DNA from: Cellulomonas sp. SLBN-39
Lineage (GTDB): Bacteria; Actinomycetota; Actinomycetes; Actinomycetales; Cellulomonadaceae
DNA: 64,000 nt
Assembly (NCBI RefSeq): GCF_006715865.1
Contig: NZ_VFOA01000001.1
Coordinates: forward strand, 1,736,001-1,800,000
Direction of reading: 5' to 3'
Within the stretch, counting starts at the first letter, position 1. Every line of letters begins with the position of its first letter. The position numbers were made by a program, and so were the translations under genes. The notes beneath the pieces were generated by a model. The model worked only from the letters and a program-made list of their open reading frames with translations. It made no database searches and was not told where the DNA came from. This document shows, piece by piece, positions 42,607 through 50,989 of the stretch.

Positions 42607-42621
42607 CCTCGGCGGGCCGGG

Positions 42622-43593
42622 TCAGCGGGGGAGCGGGTCGAGCGCACGCCCGTGGGGGTCGGCCAGCGCGACCGGTCGACCGTCGAGCGCGACGACGAAC
42701 CGGCTGTCGTCGTCGCCGGAGCCCGGCAGGTCGAGCACCCGACGGCCCTCGTTGCTGAGCCAGTGACCGGGCAGCGCCGTCACCGTGCTCGCGAACGCAC
42801 GGCGGGCGCCCGGCTCGACGTAGGCGAGGACGGCGCTGTGCATCACCACGAGCGTCGCCTCGGGCGGTGCCGTCGCCGCCAGCGCCGGGAGGCCGTGGAG
42901 GAGGTCGCCCCGCACGACCGGGGGCGGGGCGAGGCGCGCGACGTCGAGTGCGGCCTCCAGGCGTACCCGCCGGTCGTCGTGCTCGGGCCAGACGAGTGTG
43001 CGCAGCCAGGCGCACGCGTCGGCGTCCGTCACGTCGACGGGTGCCAGGTCGAGGCCGGCACGCCACACGACCTGCGGCATCGCGGCCGGTGCCTCGACGC
43101 CGGGTCCCAGCGTGCACGGCAGCACGACCGGCGACGGGCCGTCGGCCGGGTCCAGGTGCGTCCCGTCGTCGTAGCGGTACGACCACCGGTCGGGCAGCAG
43201 GCACAGACCGGCCGAGGCGCCGACCTCCAGCAGCGCGAGCGGCTGCGGCAGGCCGGCGAGGACCGGCAGGAGCGTCGCGCACCGGCCCGCCTCGTTGGTC
43301 TGCGTGGTGCGGTGCAGCACCGTCGCGCGCACCCGCTCCCACTCGTCGAGGAGGGTGCGGCGGAACGCCGCGTACGGGCCGTCCGCACCGTGGAGGCGGG
43401 CCGCGGCGAGCACGAGGTTCGGCTGACGCCGTCCCGGCGGCAGGGTGGCGAGGAGGGCGAGGACGGACTCGTCGTTCGCGATCCCTGCCGCCCACTCCTC
43501 GTACGACGCGGACGAGCCGCGGGCCTCCACCTGCGCGAAGGCCGCGTAGGCCGCCGCGAGAGGGACGTGGCCCAGATGGAGGTCCGGGTCCAC
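42622..43593 (-). CDS. DUF2332 family protein
   Basis: A 323-aa protein of the actinobacterial DUF2332 family. Landmarks are SYEEWAAGIANDESVLALLATLP near residue 25, TNEAGRCATLLPVLAGLPQPLALLEVGASAGLCLLPD near 90, and LVVMHSAVLAYV near 250. The LEVGASAGL stretch resembles a methyltransferase motif I, but no activity is established. The GTG at 43593 lies five bases after the stop of the small membrane gene, so the two may be cotranscribed. The gene is absent from the second copy of this locus near 44.6 kb. Confidence 0.8.
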   Translation of the reverse strand: MDPDLHLGHVPLAAAYAAFAQVEARGSSASYEEWAAGIANDESVLALLATLPPGRRQPNLVLAAARLHGADGPYAAFRRTLLDEWERVRATVLHRTTQTNEAGRCATLLPVLAGLPQPLALLEVGASAGLCLLPDRWSYRYDDGTHLDPADGPSPVVLPCTLGPGVEAPAAMPQVVWRAGLDLAPVDVTDADACAWLRTLVWPEHDDRRVRLEAALDVARLAPPPVVRGDLLHGLPALAATAPPEATLVVMHSAVLAYVEPGARRAFASTVTALPGHWLSNEGRRVLDLPGSGDDDSRFVVALDGRPVALADPHGRALDPLPR

Positions 43594-43598
43594 GGGCG

Positions 43599-43877
43599 TC
43601 AGCGCCCGGGCTCGTCGAGGGCGCGGCGGGTGACCATCTGCTGGCCGATGATCAGCAGCGCGAAGCCGAAGATCGCGTACCGCTGCGACGCCGCCTCGGC
43701 GCTCGCGACCATGATGTCGTGGGCTCCGGCCGACTGGGCGAAGCCCTTCTGGATCGCGTTCCAGTTGAGCGCCGCGACGAGGTTGCCGAGGCCGATCGCG
43801 GTCACGGCGCCGCCCCACGACATCCACCGCATCACCCACCGCTTCCACCAGCCGGCCCGCACCTGCTCCTGCTCCAC
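43599..43877 (-). CDS. small membrane protein, copy 1
   Basis: A 92-aa protein of unknown function with two likely membrane segments (WGGAVTAIGLGNLVAALNW and YAIFGFALLIIGQQMV) separated by a polar loop, and Arg/Lys at both ends. The GTG at 43877 follows a GGGGGAG motif with normal spacing. A second copy lies at 44614-44886, sharing the same core residues, the same start context and similar upstream DNA. I do not recognise the family. Confidence 0.65.
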   Translation of the reverse strand: MEQEQVRAGWWKRWVMRWMSWGGAVTAIGLGNLVAALNWNAIQKGFAQSAGAHDIMVASAEAASQRYAIFGFALLIIGQQMVTRRALDEPGR

Positions 43878-43950
43878 CGTTGCTCTCCCCCCTCGCCCGT
43901 GCGTGCCGAGCACGCCTGCGCCGACCGTAGCGTCCCGGGGAGCGCCGCCG

Positions 43951-44373
43951 TCACGGTTCCGAGGCTCTGGGCTCCTGCGTCGCCACCAGGCGTCTGACCT
44001 GGTCAGCGCGGGGGCGTGCGCCTTCGGAGGTCAGGCGCAGCACGACGGAGCGGGGTGCGTCCTCGACCGACCTCAGCACAGCAGCCGTCTCCGCCGGCGT
44101 CATCTCCGTCGTGCTGCCGTCCAGGTCCCGTTGGTGCACGCCGACCAGGCCGTCGACGACGAGAAGCTGCAGGACGGCCCCGCACTCGTCGGGCACCCAA
44201 GGTCCGTGCTCGACGCGGGACCCGTCGACGCTGTGGGTGACGACCCTGCCCGGGACCTCAGCGACGGGCGACTCCTCCTCCGCGGCCCACAGCAGCATGG
44301 TCACCAGGTCGTCGACCTGCTCGTCCGACATGGACGCGACGGGCAGCGCGACGGAGTCGGCGGGCGGCGTCAT
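43951..44373 (-). CDS. hypothetical protein, 140 aa
   Basis: Not recognised. An acidic, soluble protein (SDEQVDDLVTMLLWAAEEESP near residue 15, then short beta-strands around DECGAVLQLLVVDGLVGVHQ). No signal or membrane segment. The ATG at 44373 is used; a TTG at 44391 is the only earlier option. It lies between the two copies of the small membrane gene. Confidence 0.55.
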   Translation of the reverse strand: MTPPADSVALPVASMSDEQVDDLVTMLLWAAEEESPVAEVPGRVVTHSVDGSRVEHGPWVPDECGAVLQLLVVDGLVGVHQRDLDGSTTEMTPAETAAVLRSVEDAPRSVVLRLTSEGARPRADQVRRLVATQEPRASEP

Positions 44374-44400
44374 CCGGGCAGCATGACGCAAGGTCGACCC

Positions 44401-44458
44401 TCAGTCGTCGTGGCAGCCGTCGGTGCAGGTGGGGGTGCTGTCGTCGACGAGCACGATC
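44401..44458 (-). pseudogene. 3' remnant of a CDF transporter gene
   Basis: Reading on the minus strand, these bases encode AAIVLVDDSTPTCTDGCHDD and a stop. The end STPTCTDGCHDD resembles the TPAACTDGCCGD terminus of the intact cation transporter at 45017, and the DNA of the two ends is recognisably similar over about 35 bases. The remnant is cut off exactly where the duplicated SDR fragment begins (44454), so it looks like a scrap left by a recombination event. Confidence 0.55.
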
Positions 44459-44596
44459 GCCGCGCTCAACCCCGGCGGCCGCTGGAGCACCCCCGCCGAC
44501 ACCGCGCTCCTGGTCGGGTGGCTGCTCGGCGACGAGGCCGACTGGGTCACGGGCCAGACCATCGCCTCCGACGGCGGCTGGTCCTCCCGCTGACCC
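44454..44596 (+). pseudogene. duplicated 3' end of the SDR gene
   Basis: This stretch matches 42467-42609, the last 140 bases of the SDR gene plus the stop codon, with only three differences that I can see. It encodes the last 46 residues (IAALNPGGRWSTPADTA onwards to GGWSSR) but has no start or upstream domain, so it is a truncated fragment. The match starts abruptly at the boundary with the CDF remnant. The near-identity points to a recent duplication. Confidence 0.9.
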
Positions 44597-44613
44597 GGCG
44601 CGCCGGTCGCCCG

Positions 44614-44886
44614 TCAGGTGCCCGGCACGTCCCGGGCGCGGCGGGTGACCATCTGCTGCCCGACGACCAGCAGCGCGAAGCCGAAGATCGCGTACCGCTG
44701 CGACGCCGCCCCCGACGCCATCGCGGTGGAGAGAGACTCTCCCGCCGCCTGGCTCTTGGCGATCGCGTTCCAGTTCAGCGCCGCGACGAGGTTGCCGAGG
44801 CCGACCGCGGTCACGGCACCGCCCCACGACAGCCACCGCCGCTGCCATCGCGCCCGCCAGCCGGCCCGCACATGGTCCTGCTCCAC
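44614..44886 (-). CDS. small membrane protein, copy 2
   Basis: A 90-aa paralogue of the protein at 43599-43877. The cores SWGGAVTAVGLGNLVAALNW and RYAIFGFALLVVGQQMVTRR are nearly the same, while the loop between (KSQAAGESLSTAMASG) differs. The GTG at 44886 follows GGGGTGGGAG. Its upstream DNA (about 44890-44945) is also closely similar to that of copy 1. The gene seems intact and therefore both copies may be expressed. Confidence 0.65.
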   Translation of the reverse strand: MEQDHVRAGWRARWQRRWLSWGGAVTAVGLGNLVAALNWNAIAKSQAAGESLSTAMASGAASQRYAIFGFALLVVGQQMVTRRARDVPGT

Positions 44887-45016
44887 CGTCGCTCCCACCC
44901 CTCGTCCGTGCGTGCCGCGCACGCCTGCGCCGACCGTAGCGTCCCGCGTGACGCGGGCGTCGCCGTCGTGACGGGCGGGCGTGCCGCGTCCGTGCCCTCC
45001 AGCTCGCAGGGGGCGC

Positions 45017-45700
45017 TCAGTCGCCGCAGCAGCCGTCCGTGCACGCTGCGGGGGTGGCGCCCTCGACCAGCCGGCCGACGGGGGTGCAGCAGGTGTCGCC
45101 GCGCCACGCCTCGAGGCCCTCGCGCACCGCGAAGCCGGCGATGACGAGCGCGGCGACGGGGTCGGCCCACCACCAGCCGAGGGTGCTGTGGAGCGCGAGG
45201 CCGACCAGCAGCACCGCCGAGAGCCACGCGCACAGCAGCGTCTGCTTCGAGTCCGCGACGGCCGACGCCGACCCGAGCTCGCGGCCGGTGCGCCGCTCGA
45301 ACCACGACAGGCCCGGCATGACCACGAGCGAGACCGCGGCGAGCACGAGGCCGACCGTCGAGATCTCGGGGCTGGACGCACCGAGCAGCGCGCGCACCGC
45401 CTCGACGGACACCAGGACGGCGAGCCCGAAGAACGACACCGCGATCAGCCGGGTCGCGGTGCGCTCGCGCCGCTCCGGGGCCGGCGCGGCGAACTGCCAC
45501 GCGACCGCCGCGGCCGACAGCACCTCGACGAGCGAGTCCAGGCCGAACCCGACCAGTGCCGCGGACGAGGCCGCCGTCCCGGCGGTGAGGGCGATGACGG
45601 CCTCGACGACGTTGTAGGCGATCGTCGCCGCGACGACGAGGCGGACCCGCCGGGCGAGCACGGACCGGCGGGCGGGCGTCGGTGCGGTCGCGGCGTTCAT
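45017..45700 (-). CDS. CDF-type cation transporter
   Basis: A 227-aa, six-helix cation diffusion facilitator without the usual cytoplasmic C-terminal domain. GFGLDSLVEVLSAAAVAW near residue 50 and SAVADSKQTLLCAWLSAVLL near 145 carry the aspartates of the transport site in helices 2 and 5. A Cys-rich tail, CCTPVG then CTDGCCGD, probably binds metal. It starts four bases inside the CmtR-like repressor gene, so both form a metal-resistance unit likely exporting Cd, Pb or Zn. Confidence 0.87.
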   Translation of the reverse strand: MNAATAPTPARRSVLARRVRLVVAATIAYNVVEAVIALTAGTAASSAALVGFGLDSLVEVLSAAAVAWQFAAPAPERRERTATRLIAVSFFGLAVLVSVEAVRALLGASSPEISTVGLVLAAVSLVVMPGLSWFERRTGRELGSASAVADSKQTLLCAWLSAVLLVGLALHSTLGWWWADPVAALVIAGFAVREGLEAWRGDTCCTPVGRLVEGATPAACTDGCCGD

Positions 45701-46026
45701 GCGCACGTGCACGCGGGGCCGCAGCACCCGGGATCGACGGCGAGGACGAGCCGCAGCAGGTCGTCGAGCGCGGGGGCGAGGTGCGGGTCGGCGAGCCGGT
45801 ACCAGGTGCGCCGCCCGTCGGGGACCGCCTCGACGAGGCCGCACCCGCGTAGGCACGCCAGGTGGTTCGACATGACCTGACGGCTGACGCCGAGCGCGTC
45901 GGCGAGGTCGGCGGGGTAGGCGGGCGCCTCGCGCAGCGCGAGCAGCACCCGGGTGCGCGTCTCGTCGGACAGCGCGTGCCCGAGCCGCGCGAGCGCCGCG
46001 GTGTGCGTCGTCGTGACGGTCTCCAC
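45697..46026 (-). CDS. CmtR-like ArsR family metal-sensing repressor
   Basis: A 109-aa winged-helix repressor. The recognition region VSRQVMSNHLACLRGCGLVEAVPDGRRTWYRLAD closely follows mycobacterial CmtR; Cys58 and Cys62 occupy the positions of its Cd/Pb ligands Cys57 and Cys61, and the C-terminal GCCGPACTCA (Cys101, 102, 106, 108) offers the third ligand and more. It would bind DNA without metal and release on Cd or Pb, turning on itself and the downstream exporter. The GTG start is at 46026; a perfect inverted repeat sits eight bases upstream. Confidence 0.9.
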   Translation of the reverse strand: METVTTTHTAALARLGHALSDETRTRVLLALREAPAYPADLADALGVSRQVMSNHLACLRGCGLVEAVPDGRRTWYRLADPHLAPALDDLLRLVLAVDPGCCGPACTCA

Positions 46027-46033
46027 CGGGCGA

Positions 46034-46055
46034 GAGTACAGCGAAGCGTGTACTC
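46034..46055. promoter_or_regulatory. operator for the CmtR-like repressor
   Basis: A perfect 7-base inverted repeat GAGTACA/TGTACTC with an 8-base spacer lies just upstream of the repressor start codon, the expected place for an autoregulatory ArsR-family operator. AT content is locally raised. Confidence 0.65.
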
Positions 46056-46106
46056 ATGGTGGTGCGGTGCGTGGACCGCTCCCGCCCCGGGCCGACGGCG
46101 CGGTGC

Positions 46107-46508
46107 TCAGCGGGCCTTGCGGGTCGCGTCGATCGCGGTGAGCGCTGCGACGCCGGCGGCGTAGGCGGGCAGGTCGCGGGCGGAGAACGTGCTGCCCAGG
46201 ACGTAGTGCAGCGGCGCCCAGGCGTCGACCGCCGTCGCGGGCAGGCCGGTGAGCTGGGCGAGCTCGACGACCCAGCACAGCCCGAGCGCCACGGCGCCGG
46301 CGACGAGCGGCCGGGTGCGGGGTGCGGCGAGCAGCACCAGCAGCTGCACGAGCACGGCGTACAGGGCTCCGCCGGCGAGGTCCGCGGCCAGGCCCGTGCC
46401 GCGCGAGACGAGCAGCCCCGCGACGAGGGTGCCGACGACCGCCGCGGCGAGCACGGTGCGTCGGCGCGGGGGAGCGGCCTCGGGGGCCGGGGGCGCAGGG
46501 CGGCTCAC
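46107..46508 (-). CDS. DUF2809 membrane protein
   Basis: A 133-aa membrane protein with about four helices. LVSRGTGLAADLAGGALYAVLVQLLVLLAAPRTRP near residue 33 and CWVVELAQLTGLPATAVDAWAPLHYVLGSTFSARDLPAY near 75 match DUF2809. Function unknown. The GTG at 46508 overlaps the stop of the upstream lipoprotein gene. Confidence 0.82.
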   Translation of the reverse strand: MSRPAPPAPEAAPPRRRTVLAAAVVGTLVAGLLVSRGTGLAADLAGGALYAVLVQLLVLLAAPRTRPLVAGAVALGLCWVVELAQLTGLPATAVDAWAPLHYVLGSTFSARDLPAYAAGVAALTAIDATRKAR

Positions 46509-47047
46509 TGGGCCGGGACGCACCCGCCGTCGCCGATCATGCCCTCGCTGGCGACCTCCACCCCGGCGGCGTCGATCTGGCCGACGATGCAGACGGCGGT
46601 CTCGGTGCTGCTCACGATCACCTCGACCTGCTCGGGGGCGTCGCGGTCGCCCACGGAGACGACGCTGGCACGGTCCTCGTCGATGCCTGCAGCGGTCAGG
46701 GCGTCGGCGACGCTCGCGCCGGTCCAGGGCGTGTCGACGAGTCCCGTGAGCGCGGCCTCGACGGCGGCGCGCTCGGGCTCGGCCGCGGCGACCTGGTCGG
46801 CGCTGACGTCCATGCGCTGGCGGTAGGCGTCGTTGAGGGCCATGTTCGCCTCGACGTCGACGGGGATGCACTCCGGCGGGAGCTCGACGCCCTCGACCAT
46901 GGCGCAGGCGATCGTGCCCGTCGGCGGTGCGGCCGGGTCGGTGACCGCGCTGACCGGCCCGCCGGGCGCGCGTCCGGCGCACGACGCGAGCGTCGCCGTG
47001 ACGGCGAGCGTGACCAGGACGTGCGTGACCGTGCGCGGTGCCCCCAT
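46505..47047 (-). CDS. putative lipoprotein, 180 aa
   Basis: A secreted lipoprotein with the lipobox LASC ending at Cys23. The mature part is acidic and has two likely small domains (residues 70-110 and 120-180) with Cys at 50, 57 and near the C-terminus (VCIVGQID, GDGGCVPAQ), which could form disulfides. I do not recognise the family. It overlaps the DUF2809 gene by four bases, so the two are coupled. Confidence 0.65.
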   Translation of the reverse strand: MGAPRTVTHVLVTLAVTATLASCAGRAPGGPVSAVTDPAAPPTGTIACAMVEGVELPPECIPVDVEANMALNDAYRQRMDVSADQVAAAEPERAAVEAALTGLVDTPWTGASVADALTAAGIDEDRASVVSVGDRDAPEQVEVIVSSTETAVCIVGQIDAAGVEVASEGMIGDGGCVPAQ

Positions 47048-47254
47048 GCCGGCGACCCTGCCACGGCCGGTCCGTACGCGGGGGCGTGTTCACAGGATCC
47101 ACCACCCGATCGTGTGGAATGCGCTCTCCGAAACGATTCACGGGGCTCTCGCGACGGTCGCGCCGCCCTAGCCTGCGAGCGGCTGCCCGCCCCGGGCGTC
47201 CAACGGGGGGCGTACCCGCGTCGGGCCGGCGGCCCCGTCGAAAGGTGGTCCCTC

Positions 47255-48456
47255 ATGGCACCCGCCCTGCGTACGACGCCGTCGCCCGCGACGTCCCTGC
47301 CCGCCCGGCGCCGACCGCGGGCGGCGCTGCTCGCGGCCCTCGCGTCCGTGGCGCTGGCCGCGACGTCGCTCGTCGCGACCGCGGCCCCCAGCCAGGCCGC
47401 GGGCACGTCGTGCACCGGCTCGACCGTGCACGGCGCCGCCGTCCAGGACGGCAGCACGTGGCGCGCGTACCGCGGCTCCACGCAGCTGTACGCCGGCGGC
47501 GACATGCTCACGGCCATCAACACCGCCATCGGCGGGCTCGACGCGGGGCGCACCAGCAAGCAGCGCGTCGTCGTCAACGGCTCGGGCACCATGAGCGCCA
47601 ACGCGCGCATCACGCTGCCGAGCTACACCACGCTCGAGTCCTGCGGCACGATCCACGTCACGGGCACCGGCTCCGGCAACGTCGCCGGCGTCTACATGCG
47701 GGGCGCCACCGACATCGAGGTCGCCCGGCTGCACCTGACCGGCACCCCGGTGTACGGGATCTTCGCGCGCAACGTCGACAACCTGCGCCTGCGCGAGATC
47801 GACATGCGGCTGTCCGGCGGCGGCATCGGCGTGCGGATCGACAACCTCGGCGACACCAGCAGGTACGCGCGCAACATCACGATCGACTCCGCGTACGTCT
47901 CGGGCGCCGGCTCGCACGCGGTCGAGACGTACGGGGTCGACGGGCTGACCGTCGGCACGGTGACCGCCCGCAGCGTCGGGAGTCGGGGCTGCTGCTGAAC
48001 GCCACCATCAACGCGCGGATCAGCGTGGTGGACGCGCAGAACGCGGGCACGGGCACCGGCTACGCGGCGTTCCGGATCGCGAACCGTGCCGGGCGGGTCG
48101 GGTCGTCGTACCCGACGAACATCGAGGTCGGCACCGTCCGGGCGTCCGGCGGCGGGCGCGGGATCTTCTGCGTGTCCGAGAGCGGCGGCCTGCGCGTCAA
48201 CAAGGTCGAGCTGACGAGCACCGGCAACAACCCGGTGCTCATCGAGAACTGCTACAACGTCAGCCTCGCCACCACCAGCGGCACCATCGCCGGAGCCGGT
48301 GACGTCCGCCTGTCCGAGCGCGCCGAGTTCGCCGGCAACCGCGACATCACGCTGCGCAACCTCAAGCTCTCCGGCGGCGCCCGCGTCGTCGAGAAGCCCT
48401 GCGCGGACAACCTCGTGATCAGCAACGTCACGGGCGGCACGATCACCCGCTGCTGA
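47255..48456 (+). pseudogene. secreted parallel beta-helix protein, frameshifted
   Basis: A signal peptide (ALLAALASVALAATSLVATAAPSQA) is followed by repeats of short strands typical of right-handed beta-helix proteins such as pectate lyases (VAGVYMRGATDIEVARLHLTGT, GIFARNVDNLRLREIDMR). The frame stops at 47998 after SVGSRGCC, but the +1 shifted frame continues directly with SGLLLNATINARISVVDAQNAG to a stop at 48456. Adding one base near 47978 (GGGAG to GGCGAG) would restore SVGESGLLLNATIN and give about 400 residues. Either a natural one-base deletion or a sequencing error. Three Cys in the C-terminal half suggest disulfides. An intact protein would probably be a polysaccharide lyase or adhesin. 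Confidence 0.75.
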
Positions 48457-48464
48457 CCGGCGCC

Positions 48465-48507
48465 GAGGCCGTCGCGACCGCTCACGCCGGCCGGTCGCGG
48501 CGGCCTC
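48465..48507 (+). terminator. GC-rich hairpin terminator after the beta-helix gene
   Basis: A 16-base stem (GAGGCCGTCGCGACCG at 48465-48480 with 48492-48507) with one G-U pair and an 11-base loop, nine bases past the stop codon. There is no T tract, common in actinobacterial terminators. Confidence 0.65.
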
Positions 48508-48631
48508 GTCGTCCCCTTCCCGCGCAGGTCCGGACGCTGACGCACCGACCTGGACGCTCGGCCCAGACGCCGACGGCAGGTAGCCTCCCCCGCACGGTCG
48601 ACGACGCCCGGTCGTCGGAGGGGGCTGACGC

Positions 48632-50989
48632 ATGGCAGACGCAGGCGTACGCGCGGTGCAGGAGTGGTTCAACGCCACGTACGCCGACGTGCCCGGGATC
48701 GCCCGGCTCGCCGTCGACGGCGTCGCCGGGGCCGCCACCGTCCGCGCCCTGACCCGCGCGCTGCAGCACGAGCTCGGCATCACCGCCCTCTCGGACGCCT
48801 TCGGGCCCGCCACCGCCACCCGCCTGGCCGCCCACGGCGACGTCGGCCCCGCGTCCGACGCCCGCATGGTCGCGCTCGTCCAGGCGGCCCTGACGTGCAA
48901 GGGCTACGGCGCGGGCGCCCTCGACGGCACCTGGTCGGCCGCCACCGCGCAGGCCGCCCGCCAGAGCACCACCGACCTCGGGCTCGACCGCGCACCCGAT
49001 GCCGGCGTCGCCCCCAAGGTCGTGAAGTCCCTGCTGACGCTCGACCGGTACCTGCTGCGGCCCGGCGGGCGCACCGCCGTACGCGTCGTGCAGCAGTGGG
49101 TCAACCGCACCTGGTTCACCCGGTCCCTCGACCTGCTGCCCTGCGACGGGATCGCGTCCCGTGCCCTGCAGCGCGCAGTCCTCGTGGCCGCCCAGTACGA
49201 GTTCGGGCTCTCCGACGCCGACGCCACCGGCACCTTCGGCCCGACGACCCGGCAGCGGCTCGCCGGGCAGGCGCCCGTGCGCGAGGGCTCGACCGACACC
49301 GGCGCGCGCTGGGTGCAGCTGTTCACCGCCGCGATGGTGCTGAACGGCCGACCCGTCACCCTCGGCGCCACGTTCACCGCCGCGCTCACCGAGCAGGTGC
49401 GCCGGTTCCAGGAGTTCAGCGCGCTGCCCGTCACCGGTGAGGGCGACTACCCGACGTGGGCCGAGCTGCTCGTCAGCACCGGCGACGTGACCCGGACGGT
49501 CACGGCCGCGGACTGCATCACCGAGATCACCCCCGCCCGCGCCGCCACCCTGCGGGCCGCCGGCTACCGCACCGTCGGGCGGTACCTGACCAACGCCCCC
49601 GTGCCCGGCGCCATCGACAAGCGCCTGCGCACCGGCGAGCCAGCCGTCATCCTCGACGCCGGGCTCACGCTCTTCCCGATCTACCAGGAGGACGCCGCCG
49701 GCCTGGGCAGCTTCACCGAGGCCGCCGGCCGCGCCCAGGGCGGACGCGCCCACGACGCCGCCTGGGGGCACCGGCTGCCGCCCGGCACGACCCTCTACTT
49801 CGCCGTCGACTACGACGCCGTGCCCGCCGACGTCGAGTCCGCGGTCGTGCCGTACTTCCGCGGCGTCGCCGCCGCGCTGCGCGAGCGCGGACGCGTCTAC
49901 GCCCCCGGCGTCTACGGGTCGCGCGCCGTGTGCACCGGCGTCAGCCGCGCCGTCCTCGTGCCCCACGTGTTCGTCGCGGGGATGTCCACCGGCTACACCG
50001 GCAACGCCGGCCACCCCCTGCCCGGCAACTGGGCGTTCAACCAGGTGCAGACCGTCACGCTCGGCGCGGACGGACCCGCGGACGCGGCTGTCGAGATCGA
50101 CCGCAACGCCGCCTCCGGGCGCGACCCGGGCGTCACGCGGCTGTCGACCGACGGCACCGTCGTCGACCCCCTCCTCGCGGTCCTCGACGTGCTCCAGACC
50201 GTCGCGGCGGCCCGCCTGCGCGGCGCACGCGACCGCGGCCCCGTCGCGGCCGCCCGCCTCGCCCTGCGCTGGTTGCGGGCCGACCAGGGCACGCCGTTCT
50301 GGTCCACGCCCCTCGACGACGGCGACACCCGGTTCGGCACCGACGCCGACGCCGGACTCGCCGCCGCGGGCCTGACCCGCCCGGCCACGTTCGTCGACCC
50401 GATGACGTTCGACACCCTCCCGGTAGCCCGCTGGGCCGCCGCCACGGAGGCCGCCCTGCTCCTGCCCGCCCGTTGGCGCAGCCCTGCCGTCCAGGCCGGC
50501 GACCTCGGCGGCTGGGCCGGGGACCTCGTCGCGCTCGCGGGCGCCTGGTGGGCGGAGCGGGCGGACGCGCCGGACCCCGCCCCGTGGGTGGTCGAGCACC
50601 TCGGCCGCACGGACCTGGTGACCGCGCTCGACCACCGCACGCTCGTCGCCGACCTCGACGGCCTGCTGCTGGCCACGCGCGTCCGCGCCGGTGCGGACCT
50701 GCCCGCCGCGGTCCGCCTGCTGGCGCTGCCCGCCCGCCAGGGCCAGACCCCCGTCGCAGCCCGCCGCTACAGCACCGTGCTGTCCGAGCGGTTCCGGTCC
50801 CGGCGGCAGACCGTCGCCGACGCCGCGCTCGCCGCGCTCACCGACCCGTCGTGGAAGGCTGCGCGCGCCGCGCTCAGCCCGGCCACGGACTGGCCCACGG
50901 CCCTGCAGGACCGGCACCGCCCCGCCCTGCGGACGTTCTGCGGCGCGTTCGCCGACGTCCTCGTCGCCCGCGCGCAGGAGGAGTCATGA
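48632..50989 (+). CDS. DUF1906 glycosidase-like protein with PG-binding-like repeats
   Basis: A 785-aa protein. Residues 1-280 contain three or four repeats resembling peptidoglycan-binding domain 1 (AVQEWFNATYADVP...LAVDGVAGAATVRALTRALQHELGI; VRVVQQWVNRTW...LPCDGIASRALQRAVLVAAQYEFGL). Residues 290-500 match DUF1906, a TIM-barrel glycoside-hydrolase-like domain (AGYRTVGRYLTN, GLTLFPIYQED, TTLYFAVDYDA, VYGSRAVC, FNQVQ). The last about 280 residues are helical and unassigned. No signal peptide is visible, odd for a cell-wall enzyme, so export would need another route. The next gene encodes a Tat-exported M15 peptidase and overlaps by four bases, suggesting a joint role in peptidoglycan turnover. 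Confidence 0.82.
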   Translation: MADAGVRAVQEWFNATYADVPGIARLAVDGVAGAATVRALTRALQHELGITALSDAFGPATATRLAAHGDVGPASDARMVALVQAALTCKGYGAGALDGTWSAATAQAARQSTTDLGLDRAPDAGVAPKVVKSLLTLDRYLLRPGGRTAVRVVQQWVNRTWFTRSLDLLPCDGIASRALQRAVLVAAQYEFGLSDADATGTFGPTTRQRLAGQAPVREGSTDTGARWVQLFTAAMVLNGRPVTLGATFTAALTEQVRRFQEFSALPVTGEGDYPTWAELLVSTGDVTRTVTAADCITEITPARAATLRAAGYRTVGRYLTNAPVPGAIDKRLRTGEPAVILDAGLTLFPIYQEDAAGLGSFTEAAGRAQGGRAHDAAWGHRLPPGTTLYFAVDYDAVPADVESAVVPYFRGVAAALRERGRVYAPGVYGSRAVCTGVSRAVLVPHVFVAGMSTGYTGNAGHPLPGNWAFNQVQTVTLGADGPADAAVEIDRNAASGRDPGVTRLSTDGTVVDPLLAVLDVLQTVAAARLRGARDRGPVAAARLALRWLRADQGTPFWSTPLDDGDTRFGTDADAGLAAAGLTRPATFVDPMTFDTLPVARWAAATEAALLLPARWRSPAVQAGDLGGWAGDLVALAGAWWAERADAPDPAPWVVEHLGRTDLVTALDHRTLVADLDGLLLATRVRAGADLPAAVRLLALPARQGQTPVAARRYSTVLSERFRSRRQTVADAALAALTDPSWKAARAALSPATDWPTALQDRHRPALRTFCGAFADVLVARAQEES

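Noticed and set aside
46056..46826. A plus-strand frame of 256 codons over DUF2809 and the lipoprotein
   Set aside because: Shadow frame; the minus-strand frames have a lipobox, membrane helices and a start/stop overlap.
47048..47254. Possible gene between the lipoprotein and beta-helix genes
   Set aside because: No frame with coding character. Only a weak GC-centred LacI-like pattern near 47120 (GGAATGCGCTCTCC), too imperfect to call as a site on its own.
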